A stretch of DNA of 64,000 nt, taken from contig NZ_FQVO01000004.1 of assembly GCF_900129385.1 (NCBI RefSeq), positions 62,001 through 126,000 of the forward strand. The letters run 5' to 3'. Numbering within the stretch: position 1 is the first letter of the stretch; the number at the start of each line of letters is the position of its first letter. The notes under the pieces were generated by a model. That model saw only the letters and a program-made list of their open reading frames with translations. It was not told the DNA's origin and made no database searches. The position numbers and the translations under genes are program-made. Below are positions 8,606-15,776 of this stretch, in pieces. The DNA is from Chryseobacterium takakiae. GTDB taxonomy: Bacteria > Bacteroidota > Bacteroidia > Flavobacteriales > Weeksellaceae.

Positions 8606-10609
8606 CTATTTAAATCGGTGATTAGCATCACTGCTGACAAAGATGGTATTCTTTTGCTCGCCAATGATTTCGATGAAACGTTCGTAATGCTTCAGCACAT
8701 CCGAAATAAGTTCATTTTTGGTAAACAGCTTTACATCATAGCCCTCTCTGTTATCACCAAAATAAGACCTCGGATAATAGATAACCTGATCCTCAGCACT
8801 AGGTAGATTCTCCTCAGTCAGAAGGTATTCTGCAATTATCTTGCTCTCAGCCTTTACACCGTAAATAAAGTTGTTCACGAGATCATACCTGATCTCAATT
8901 TCCATACTTTGCGGACTGTTGTCAGCATTAACTTTGGCATCTACACCATTAATAGCAAATTCACTTACCAGCTCTTCGAAAGCCTGTTGAACTGTCGTTT
9001 TTATGTATAATTCTGTCGAGGCGGAATCATTAAATGAGATGATCTGCTTCAATCTCTCTTTCCAATGTTCTCCTGACCAGGGAACTGTTGTTGATGCAAA
9101 ATCTTTCTCATAGTAATTCTTATCGATCACCAACGCTTTAGCAAGACTTACGATAAACAGCATCATGATAATGGAGAACGGCAGCGCCGTAATAAGGGTC
9201 ATGCTCTGTAATGCCTTCAGTCCTCCGGCATTGAGCAGCATGAGTGCAAGAACGGCAAGAAGCGTCCCCCATCCGATGGTTTGCCATCTGGGCGATACCC
9301 GGGCATTCTTCGTAGCAATGCTGTTCATTACAAAGATACCGCTGTCCGCAGAGGTCACAAAAAAGATGAGGATAATGGCTATCACCAGGAAACTTGCCAG
9401 CTTTGTAAACGGAAGATATTCTAAAAACTGAAACATCAGACTATCGGGATCATTAGCCATTTCGCTGAGGTAGCCGTGTGCAGCATTCATGTCAAGCCAT
9501 ATCGCACTGTTTCCGAAAACGGACATCCAAATAAAATTAAACAGTGTTGGAAGAATCAGTACGGCCGCAACAAATTCCCTGATAGTCCTTCCTTTGGAGA
9601 TCCTTGCAATGAACAGGCCTACGTAAGGCGACCAGGAAATCCACCATGCCCAATAGAGGATAGTCCAGTCATAAAACCATTTCTGGGTATTGTCTTCATA
9701 CACGTGCGTATTAAATGTAAGGCTGAAAAAACTATTTATGTACGTTCCGATACCTTCGGTAAAGCTTCCTATCAAGTAAACCGTTGGACCTACTGCCAAT
9801 ACAAAAAGCAGCAGTATGACCACTGCGATAATATTAATATTACTCAATATCTTCACGCCTTTGTCCAGTCCTGTTACTGCAGAAAGTATTGCTAAGGAGA
9901 CCAGTACAGCAACGATAAGCACCTGATAAACGAATGCATTTTCAGGAAGTATATTAAGTGTGACAAGGCCTGAATTGATCTGAACAACCCCGAATCCCAG
10001 CGTAGTAGTAATTCCGAAAAAGGTACTGCATAAAGCAAAAATATCAATAACATTTCCCCAACCGCCTTTGATCTTGTCTTTTAAAAGTGGGTAAAAACAG
10101 CTTCTCAAAGATAATGGAAGCCGGTACCGATACGAGAAATAAGCGAGCGCAAGCCCCACAACGCCGTAGATTGCCCAGGCATGAATTCCCCAATGAAAAA
10201 AGGTATAAAGCTGCGCATTCTGGGCTCTCTGAACAGGAGTCTTATAGGCAAATACTTCGTTTGAATAGTGCTGCATCGGTTCGGCAACGCTGAAATACAT
10301 CAAGCCTATACCCATGCCGGCGGCAAACAGCATGGAAAGCCACGAAAAAAAATTATAATCTGGTTTGCTGTCATTTCTGCCGAGCCTGATATTGCCGTAT
10401 TTGCTTGCCATAATGTATACGAGAAATATAACAAACAAAGTAACCGACCATACATATACCCAATTCAGATTAACGAAAATAAAATTTTTAACGACGTTTA
10501 AAAGATTTTCGGTAAGTTGCGGAAATATTGCCGAGAGCATACATATCCCGATAATAAAGATAAGACTTGGCAATGTGATTCCTTTTTTCAGAGTAGTTCT
10601 GATTTTCAT
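8606..10609 (-). CDS. BCCT family transporter (betaine/choline/carnitine type)
   Basis: 667 residues, 12 membrane helices followed by a cytosolic C-terminal domain of about 160 residues, as in the BetT/OpuD-like branch. GMGIGLMYFSVAEP (98-111) and YWAWWISWSPYVG (319-331) are the glycine-rich and tryptophan-rich substrate-site motifs of the family. Such transporters import quaternary ammonium compatible solutes with Na+ or H+; the long C-terminus often senses osmotic change. It stands among NhaA and a CPA1 antiporter, consistent with osmoadaptation. The substrate cannot be fixed from sequence alone. Confidence 0.9.
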   Translation of the reverse strand: MKIRTTLKKGITLPSLIFIIGICMLSAIFPQLTENLLNVVKNFIFVNLNWVYVWSVTLFVIFLVYIMASKYGNIRLGRNDSKPDYNFFSWLSMLFAAGMGIGLMYFSVAEPMQHYSNEVFAYKTPVQRAQNAQLYTFFHWGIHAWAIYGVVGLALAYFSYRYRLPLSLRSCFYPLLKDKIKGGWGNVIDIFALCSTFFGITTTLGFGVVQINSGLVTLNILPENAFVYQVLIVAVLVSLAILSAVTGLDKGVKILSNINIIAVVILLLFVLAVGPTVYLIGSFTEGIGTYINSFFSLTFNTHVYEDNTQKWFYDWTILYWAWWISWSPYVGLFIARISKGRTIREFVAAVLILPTLFNFIWMSVFGNSAIWLDMNAAHGYLSEMANDPDSLMFQFLEYLPFTKLASFLVIAIILIFFVTSADSGIFVMNSIATKNARVSPRWQTIGWGTLLAVLALMLLNAGGLKALQSMTLITALPFSIIMMLFIVSLAKALVIDKNYYEKDFASTTVPWSGEHWKERLKQIISFNDSASTELYIKTTVQQAFEELVSEFAINGVDAKVNADNSPQSMEIEIRYDLVNNFIYGVKAESKIIAEYLLTEENLPSAEDQVIYYPRSYFGDNREGYDVKLFTKNELISDVLKHYERFIEIIGEQKNTIFVSSDANHRFK

Positions 10610-10927
10610 ATTTGGTGAGTTTGTTTTCTAAATTTACGTAAAAACACTAAAACCTTTCACGCATGGCAGGATATATTTAATTCCTGCATGACAATTTTTT
10701 TAAAACAAGCAGTACTTACAATTATTTTTAAGTTCCTGCAAATACAATTAGATACCTGATTAATGTTTAACGATTATAGCTGACAGACAATTTCTGTGCC
10801 CGCAAGCCTCGGAGATCATTGTGGCGGGATATTTGCGTGACTGCAGGTAGCAATTGAATACTTTACCAGATGAACAATCTGAGCAAGAAGATATGTAATA
10901 GCTGGAAGCAGGATAATTCTCAAATCT
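10610..10927. other. Divergent intergenic region between the BCCT and CPA1 genes
   Basis: Holds no gene. It must contain both promoters. A short inverted repeat CCCGC (10799-10803) / GCGGG (10824-10828) lies before the antiporter gene, with GATATTTG (near the -7 consensus) just behind it. Confidence 0.4.
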
Positions 10928-12148
10928 ATGGATCATTATTTACTTATTTTAACACTTATTGGCGCAGCCACTTTTTTGATGGCATGGATGCCCGAATTTT
11001 CCAAAAAAACAGGAATATCATATTCGGTATTTTATATCATCGCAGGAGTTGTTCTTTATCTCACCATTCCTGAGTATCTCCCCGACCCTCTTCCGAAGAA
11101 TAATGAAAGCCTGACCCTACACCTTACCGAGTTAATTGTTATTATCTCATTGATGGGATCAGGAATAAAGATTGACCGTCCCTTTTCATTGAACGCATGG
11201 TCGTCTCCGTTGAAACTAATCGGTATTACAATGCTGGCATGTATTGCAGCTGCTGCATGTATGGGATATTATTTTTTAAGCTTGGGCATAGCTTCGGCAA
11301 CACTGCTTGGTGCGGCACTCGCTCCTACCGACCCTGTTCTTGCTGCTGATGTGCAGGTTGGTCCGCCGAACGATAAAGCAGAATCTGAAGTGAAATTTAC
11401 CTTAACGTCCGAGGCCGGCCTTAATGACGGCGTTGCATTCCCGTTTACGTGGCTGGCAATTTGTTTAGGCTTGATGATTTCAGGAGAGCAGACGAGCTTA
11501 CTGGAATGGTTTGCGTTTGATCTAATCTACAGGCTGATCGCGGGTATACTGATCGGCTGGATAAGTGGTAAAGCTATAGGCTTTCTGCTGTTTCGCCTAT
11601 CCGACAAAAGCGATTTTTTATCCACCAGGGACGGTTTTCTGGCGATTGCCGCAACACTGTTGGTCTATGGCATTACTGAGTTTGCTCATGGTTACGGTTT
11701 TTTAGCGGTTTTTATCTGCAGTATCACCTTAAGACATTATGAAAAGGATCATAAGTATCACAAGGAACTGCATTCATTTACTGATCAGGCCGAAAGGCTA
11801 CTGCTAAGCCTGCTGATGATTTTGTTCGGAGGAACACTTGTTATGGGCATTTTAAAACCTATTGATACAAAAATGATTGTATTTGTGTTATTATTTTTGT
11901 TAGTGGTACGCCCTATTACTGCTTATCTTGCTTTGAAAACTGCTAAAATAAAAAATAAAGAGAAGTGGGTTATCGGCTTTTTCGGGATTAAAGGATTGGG
12001 TTCCGTATTTTACCTTTCATTTGGATTCAGTGAATATAATTTTGAGCATCAGGATCAGCTTTGGGCGATCATTTCCCTGACCATTCTCTTATCTATCATT
12101 ATGCACGGCCTTTCTGCTACTACCGTGATGAAAAAAGTTAAAAATTAG
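10928..12148 (+). CDS. Cation:proton antiporter, CPA1/NhaP type
   Basis: 406 residues with about 12 membrane helices. The ion-binding motifs of CPA1 exchangers are clear: LAPTDPVLAADV (TDP at 134-136) and SEAGLNDGVAFPF with E162 and N166-D167. It should exchange Na+ or K+ for protons across the inner membrane. No RCK/TrkA cytosolic domain is present. It is transcribed away from the BCCT gene and complements NhaA, giving this region two unrelated antiporters and an osmolyte transporter. Confidence 0.88.
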   Translation: MDHYLLILTLIGAATFLMAWMPEFSKKTGISYSVFYIIAGVVLYLTIPEYLPDPLPKNNESLTLHLTELIVIISLMGSGIKIDRPFSLNAWSSPLKLIGITMLACIAAAACMGYYFLSLGIASATLLGAALAPTDPVLAADVQVGPPNDKAESEVKFTLTSEAGLNDGVAFPFTWLAICLGLMISGEQTSLLEWFAFDLIYRLIAGILIGWISGKAIGFLLFRLSDKSDFLSTRDGFLAIAATLLVYGITEFAHGYGFLAVFICSITLRHYEKDHKYHKELHSFTDQAERLLLSLLMILFGGTLVMGILKPIDTKMIVFVLLFLLVVRPITAYLALKTAKIKNKEKWVIGFFGIKGLGSVFYLSFGFSEYNFEHQDQLWAIISLTILLSIIMHGLSATTVMKKVKN

Positions 12149-12248
12149 AAATTCAACGAAAAGTCAGTTTGATTCAGACGGTAACAGGTGTAAATATTAA
12201 GAGTATGATAATTGAAAGTAAACAATTACCGGAATAGATGCTAAATGT

Positions 12249-12632
12249 CTAGATGGTGCATTTATCACATTGGCCGCTTATCACAAAATTATATTGTTTA
12301 ACAACAAAATTCTGCGGGATTTTAATTTTGGGAACTACATTTTCAATGCATGTCACAGATTTACACTTTTCACAATAAAAATGTAGGTGGTTATGATCAT
12401 GCTTTCCACCAGAACAGCCTTCGCATCTGGCAAAATTAATGACACCATCCACATTAACGATCTTATGGATTTTCCCTTCTTCCTCCAACCTTTCAAGAAC
12501 CCTGTAGATTGTAACGCGGTTACAAAGATCTCCAAGTTTCACCTGAATATCAGAATGAGATAGCGCAGTGTTTGATTCATTGATAAGTTTTAAAATCTCC
12601 GTTTTGGCTTGTGTATTTCGTGTTTGTTTCAT
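12249..12632 (-). CDS. Fur-family metal-responsive repressor
   Basis: 127 residues. The N-terminal winged helix includes CNRVTIYRVLERLEEEGKIH. The C-terminal dimer/metal domain has the CEKC (87-90) and CDKC (122-125) structural zinc pairs, plus a histidine-rich GGKHDHNHLHF stretch of the regulatory site. Zur is the most likely subgroup because of the MerC-like neighbour, but Fur or PerR activity cannot be excluded. It is divergent from that gene, and palindromes lie on both promoters, so it probably represses itself and its neighbour when metal is bound. Confidence 0.85.
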   Translation of the reverse strand: MKQTRNTQAKTEILKLINESNTALSHSDIQVKLGDLCNRVTIYRVLERLEEEGKIHKIVNVDGVINFARCEGCSGGKHDHNHLHFYCEKCKSVTCIENVVPKIKIPQNFVVKQYNFVISGQCDKCTI

Positions 12633-12641
12633 CTTTTTAAT

Positions 12642-12654
12642 GCAACATTGTTGC
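12642..12654. promoter_or_regulatory. Palindrome GCAACA-T-TGTTGC, candidate Fur/Zur operator
   Basis: A perfect 6-1-6 inverted repeat lying 10 nt upstream of the Fur-family start codon. It contains the TTG (12651-12653) that serves as -33 element of the MerC-like gene. Its position would let a bound Fur dimer block both transcripts. Confidence 0.65.
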
Positions 12655-12672
12655 TTTATTGAAAGTTATTAT

Positions 12673-12693
12673 TACTTTTGCAACAAAGTTACA
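12673..12693. promoter_or_regulatory. Overlapping divergent -7 boxes and second operator-like palindrome
   Basis: TACTTTTG (12673-12680, plus strand) is a -7 box for the MerC-like gene with a TTG 19 nt upstream. TAACTTTG on the minus strand (12684-12691) is a -7 box for the Fur-family gene. TGCAAC-AAA-GTTACA (12679-12693, one mismatch in the arms) covers both boxes and resembles the palindrome at 12642. Confidence 0.65.
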
Positions 12694-12702
12694 ATAAGAA
12701 TT

Positions 12703-13041
12703 ATGAAAACAAAAATCTTAGACTATATTGGAATTTCCGCGGCGGTTCTATGTTTAGTGCATTGCATTCTTTTTCCTTTACTGATTATTGTTCCGCTCGG
12801 AATCTCGCATAATCCGCTTATAGATTTATTATTTCTTATCGTTGGCACATCAGTCGTGTTTAGAATAACAAAAAAGCTTGAATCCAGATGGCTCAAAATT
12901 CTCTTCTGGGCTTCAATCGGGATAATCGCCATTTCCATCGGGCTGGACCTGATTTTTCATGTCCATTCGGAACTAATTTTTATTGGAGCTGCCGGATTGA
13001 TTATAGCACATATCATCAATTTTAGGAATCACAAACATTAA
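12703..13041 (+). CDS. MerC domain-containing membrane protein
   Basis: 112 residues from the ATG at 12703, just after the divergent promoter; longer readings would start inside the fur gene. Four predicted helices, with the CLVHCI motif in the first, as in MerC metal-uptake proteins, and an HKH end. MerC imports Hg(II) in mer operons. In Bacteroidetes many MerC-like proteins stand alone beside Fur/Zur-type regulators and more likely handle zinc or another divalent metal. No merA, merP or merT is present here, so mercury resistance is unlikely. Confidence 0.75.
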   Translation: MKTKILDYIGISAAVLCLVHCILFPLLIIVPLGISHNPLIDLLFLIVGTSVVFRITKKLESRWLKILFWASIGIIAISIGLDLIFHVHSELIFIGAAGLIIAHIINFRNHKH

Positions 13042-13046
13042 GTAAT

Positions 13047-13150
13047 ATGAAAAACACATCCAATCAGTTTGATGTTATTATCATTGGAGGAAACTATTCT
13101 GGATTATCTGCAGCAATGGCACTGGGAAGGTCATTCGGGAAAATATTATT
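13047..13150 (+). pseudogene. 5' stub of an FAD-dependent thioredoxin-reductase-like oxidoreductase
   Basis: Starts 5 nt after the MerC-like gene and reads QFDVIIIGGNYSGLSAAMAL, the dinucleotide-binding GxGxxS/G fold of NAD(P)/FAD oxidoreductases. Homology ends after about 35 residues. The frame then runs on as unrelated sequence antisense to the XRE gene, stopping at 13280. The rest of the roughly 300-residue enzyme has been replaced, so a deletion or insertion joined this stub to the XRE gene at about 13145-13180. Confidence 0.75.
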
Positions 13151-13180
13151 TCTTATGCAATTAAAATTTTCAAATATTGG

Positions 13181-13795
13181 TCACATTTCACAAATCTTTC
13201 TTTCCAATCTATCGAGCCTGGAGAGAATATCCGCAATCGTATTTTTTCCACTTATTGAAATATGTCCTACGATTCTGTAAAATGGCAGATTTCCATTTTT
13301 ATTATCCCCTTCGAATTGGAGATATCCTTCAAGATCCAGGAAGACCCTTGCTTCTGAATAAATTGATGTTTCCATTAGGAACAGCAAATCGCCTTCCTGA
13401 TAAAAATTCTGTGCATCCGGTTTACTTTTATATTCATATATCAAATCAATTTGTGCTAATAATTTTTGCAAAATTTTATCCTGAACGATATTCCCATTCC
13501 TATAACGATTGACAGGAGCCGACTTTTCATCAGTTTTATCCGATTCAAACATCAGATGGTCAATATCAGAGATACTTACCAACTGATTAACCTGTAATAT
13601 TTCCGTTAACAGCTTATCCAGATTAAGGTTAAAGTAATTAGCAACCTTTAAAATGGTTTCAATCTTAGGCTCAGCCCTTCCTTCTTCATAAGAGCTTATA
13701 ACTCCCCTATTCAGATCAAATAAATCAGCAAAAGCCTTTTGACTTAAGCCTTTAACCTGCCTTATTTTCTTAATATTGGTTCCAAAAAAACTCAT
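13181..13795 (-). CDS. XRE-family transcriptional regulator
   Basis: 204 residues. An N-terminal helix-turn-helix (about residues 5-65) includes SQKAFADLFDLNRGVISSYE. The C-terminal part (about 95-175: FYQEGDLLFLME...FYRIVGHIS) resembles the beta-rich sensor domain of S24/LexA-like repressors, without a clear Ser-Lys protease pair. It is divergent from the YbjN-PspA-flotillin-ATPase cluster, and an inverted repeat covers both promoters, so it is the probable regulator of that cluster and of itself. The gene abuts the truncated oxidoreductase. Confidence 0.85.
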   Translation of the reverse strand: MSFFGTNIKKIRQVKGLSQKAFADLFDLNRGVISSYEEGRAEPKIETILKVANYFNLNLDKLLTEILQVNQLVSISDIDHLMFESDKTDEKSAPVNRYRNGNIVQDKILQKLLAQIDLIYEYKSKPDAQNFYQEGDLLFLMETSIYSEARVFLDLEGYLQFEGDNKNGNLPFYRIVGHISISGKNTIADILSRLDRLERKICEM

Positions 13796-13810
13796 AAGCC
13801 TATTTTTTTA

Positions 13811-13853
13811 GCAAATATAAGAATTAAAATAAAATAATGCTAAAAATATTTGC
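13811..13853. promoter_or_regulatory. Inverted repeat GCAAATAT...ATATTTGC overlapping both divergent promoters
   Basis: Perfect 8-nt arms at 13811-13818 and 13846-13853. The left arm overlaps the TATATTTG -7 box of the XRE gene (minus strand, 13812-13819). The right arm holds the TTG (-33) of the YbjN promoter. This is a likely operator for the XRE protein. Confidence 0.6.
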
Positions 13854-13879
13854 AATTTTAAAAATTTGCTCTATATTTG
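13850..13879 (+). promoter_or_regulatory. Promoter of the YbjN-PspA-flotillin cluster
   Basis: TTG at 13850-13852, a 19-nt spacer and TATATTTG at 13872-13879 make a consensus Bacteroidetes promoter 29 nt before the YbjN-like start codon. Confidence 0.75.
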
Positions 13880-13907
13880 TCTAACAATTTGAAGCAAACT
13901 TACGATC

Positions 13908-14303
13908 ATGAGAAATCAAATATTTAGAACGGTTAAAGAATGGTTGTTAGATTATGAGTTCAACATCACCTTGGAAGATGAAACTCAGAGAATTCTAATC
14001 ATTGAAAAAGAATCCAGCGGAATAAAGAATATGATTCTGATTATTTCAGACTCTATACTTATTATGGAACAGTTTCTTTTTGAAATAAAAAACCCTTCGG
14101 AAGCCATTTACCGTTCACTGTTACGAAAAAACAGGGATATTGTGCACGGAGCATTCGCGCTGGACAATACCGGCAAGAGGGTTATTTTCCGCGATACCCT
14201 ACCTACTGATAATATGGCGCAAAATGAAGTCATTGCCTCCATTAACTCATTAGGAATTCTTGTGGGCGAATTCAACAATGAAATGATCGAAATGAGTAAA
14301 TAA
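13908..14303 (+). CDS. YbjN/Tir-chaperone-like domain protein
   Basis: 131 residues forming a single alpha/beta domain similar to YbjN and type III chaperone-like folds (visible segments WLLDYEFNITLEDETQRI, FLFEIKNPSEAIYRSLL and DNTGKRVIFRDTLP). No signal peptide or membrane helix, so cytosolic. These proteins are thought to act as small adaptors or chaperones; no enzyme activity is known. It is the first gene of the cluster, 17 nt before the PspA gene. The recurring company of YbjN-like and PspA-like proteins suggests it binds PspA or the large ATPase. Confidence 0.75.
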   Translation: MRNQIFRTVKEWLLDYEFNITLEDETQRILIIEKESSGIKNMILIISDSILIMEQFLFEIKNPSEAIYRSLLRKNRDIVHGAFALDNTGKRVIFRDTLPTDNMAQNEVIASINSLGILVGEFNNEMIEMSK

Positions 14304-14320
14304 ATCACAAAAAAATTATT

Positions 14321-15022
14321 ATGAACATTTTCGCAAGATTATTCAAAATAGGAAAAGCCGAGATCCATTCAGTGATCGAAGGTTTCGAAGATCCCATTAA
14401 TATGACCGAACAAGGAATCAGGGAAATGAAAGAACAACTGGCCAAAAGCGTTGAGGCACTCGCCCAGCTGAAAGCTCTGTCTATACGAAAGAAAAATGAA
14501 TCGGAAACAGAAAAACAGACCGCGAATGATTATTACAACAAAGCGGTAATTTTAGTCCAGAAAGCTGAAAACAGAGAACTTGAGGCAGCAGAAGCAGACC
14601 GACTGGCAAAAGAAGCACTGAAAAAGCAGGGTATTGCTCAGGAAAATGCTTTACACATCGAAAAAGAGTATGAAAAAATGCATGGGGAATGTGAAAAAAT
14701 GCAGGCTAAAATCAATACTCTGAGATCCGGCATATCAAAATGGGAAAATGAGCTGCAGACCTTGAAGGCAAGAGTCCAGATCAGTGAAGCCACAAGGGAT
14801 ATTAATAAAAAAATGACCCTTATGGATACAGGAAGCACAGTAACGATGCTCGAAAAACTAAAAGAAAGAGCAGAACAGCAGGAAGCACTCGCAGAAGCCT
14901 ACTCTGAGGTTTCAGATACCGGGAAAACAATTGATGATGAGATTGATGCGATCATAAAAAATAATGACAGGCAGGCTGAAGAAGCATTACAAAAATTAAA
15001 AGAAACACTTAAAAAAGACTAA
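14321..15022 (+). CDS. pspA: PspA/IM30 family protein
   Basis: 233 residues, almost entirely helical and coiled-coil, beginning with the amphipathic MNIFARLFKIGKAEIHSVIE helix that lets PspA/Vipp1 dock on membranes. The ESCRT-III-like hairpin follows (about 25-185). PspA proteins polymerise on damaged inner membranes and reduce proton leakage. The gene lies 1 nt before the YqiJ-like gene, so the two are translationally close. No PspB/C/F partners are present; here the partner set is YbjN, YqiJ, flotillin and a giant ATPase. Confidence 0.88.
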   Translation: MNIFARLFKIGKAEIHSVIEGFEDPINMTEQGIREMKEQLAKSVEALAQLKALSIRKKNESETEKQTANDYYNKAVILVQKAENRELEAAEADRLAKEALKKQGIAQENALHIEKEYEKMHGECEKMQAKINTLRSGISKWENELQTLKARVQISEATRDINKKMTLMDTGSTVTMLEKLKERAEQQEALAEAYSEVSDTGKTIDDEIDAIIKNNDRQAEEALQKLKETLKKD

Positions 15023-15023
15023 T

Positions 15024-15671
15024 ATGACCTTTCAGGAATTTTTGCAGACAGCTTTTTCACCGGTGAACACCGTTTTGAGCATACTGCTGATTCTGGCTGT
15101 TCTATATTGGCTTTTCACTATTGTTACAGGTTTGGATATTGATGTCGGTTTTGATGCTGATATGGATGTGGACATAGATGCTCCGGATGGTCAGGTTCAT
15201 GTTCCGGAAAACCCTTCTCCCTGGATTCAGTTTTTAACATTCCTGGATCTTGATATTGTCCCGGTTACATATTTCCTGACGATATCGCTCTTTTTTACCT
15301 GGCTGGGTTCGTTTTATCTCGAAGTATTTGCTTCCATTCAGGTTTGGGTATCTGCGGTGTTGGTTTTTCCGATATTTCTGGGAAGTATCTTATTAACAAA
15401 ACTGCTTTTAAAACCATTGAATCCTTTTTTCAGGGAAATCAATCATAAAGGAGAAAGGCCGCATGATTTTCTGGGCCGTACGGGAAGACTGAAATCTACG
15501 ATTTACGGAAACAAAATCGGAATTCTCGAAGTTTTTATCGGCAGCGATCCTATGACTCTGATGGTCAAAAGCAAAGACGGGGAGAAAATAGAATACGGAG
15601 AAACCGTATTTATTGTAGACGAAGACCCTAACAGAAAATACTTCTATGTAGCCACAGAAATACGCTTTTAA
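15024..15671 (+). CDS. YqiJ-like membrane protein with NfeD-type OB fold
   Basis: 215 residues. One helix (about 14-36), an acidic loop rich in D (VGFDADMDVDIDAPDG), two more helices (about 78-98 and 104-128) and a C-terminal OB-fold (about 148-215, GRTGRLKSTIYGNKIGILEV). This layout matches YqiJ, the NfeD-related partner of the flotillin YqiK. NfeD-like proteins anchor or organise flotillin scaffolds in membranes. The flotillin gene follows after 105 nt, as in yqiJK of E. coli. Confidence 0.75.
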   Translation: MTFQEFLQTAFSPVNTVLSILLILAVLYWLFTIVTGLDIDVGFDADMDVDIDAPDGQVHVPENPSPWIQFLTFLDLDIVPVTYFLTISLFFTWLGSFYLEVFASIQVWVSAVLVFPIFLGSILLTKLLLKPLNPFFREINHKGERPHDFLGRTGRLKSTIYGNKIGILEVFIGSDPMTLMVKSKDGEKIEYGETVFIVDEDPNRKYFYVATEIRF

Positions 15672-15776
15672 ATCATATTTTAGACTACTCTTTCCAATGG
15701 TGATCAGTCATTGTGAACATGTTTTATATACATAATTAATAAAAAAACACATTTCAAATAATTAAACTTTAAAACT

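Noticed and set aside
12703..13041. Mercury-resistance operon
   Set aside because: Only a MerC-like protein is present; merA, merT and merP are absent and the regulator is Fur-type, not MerR.
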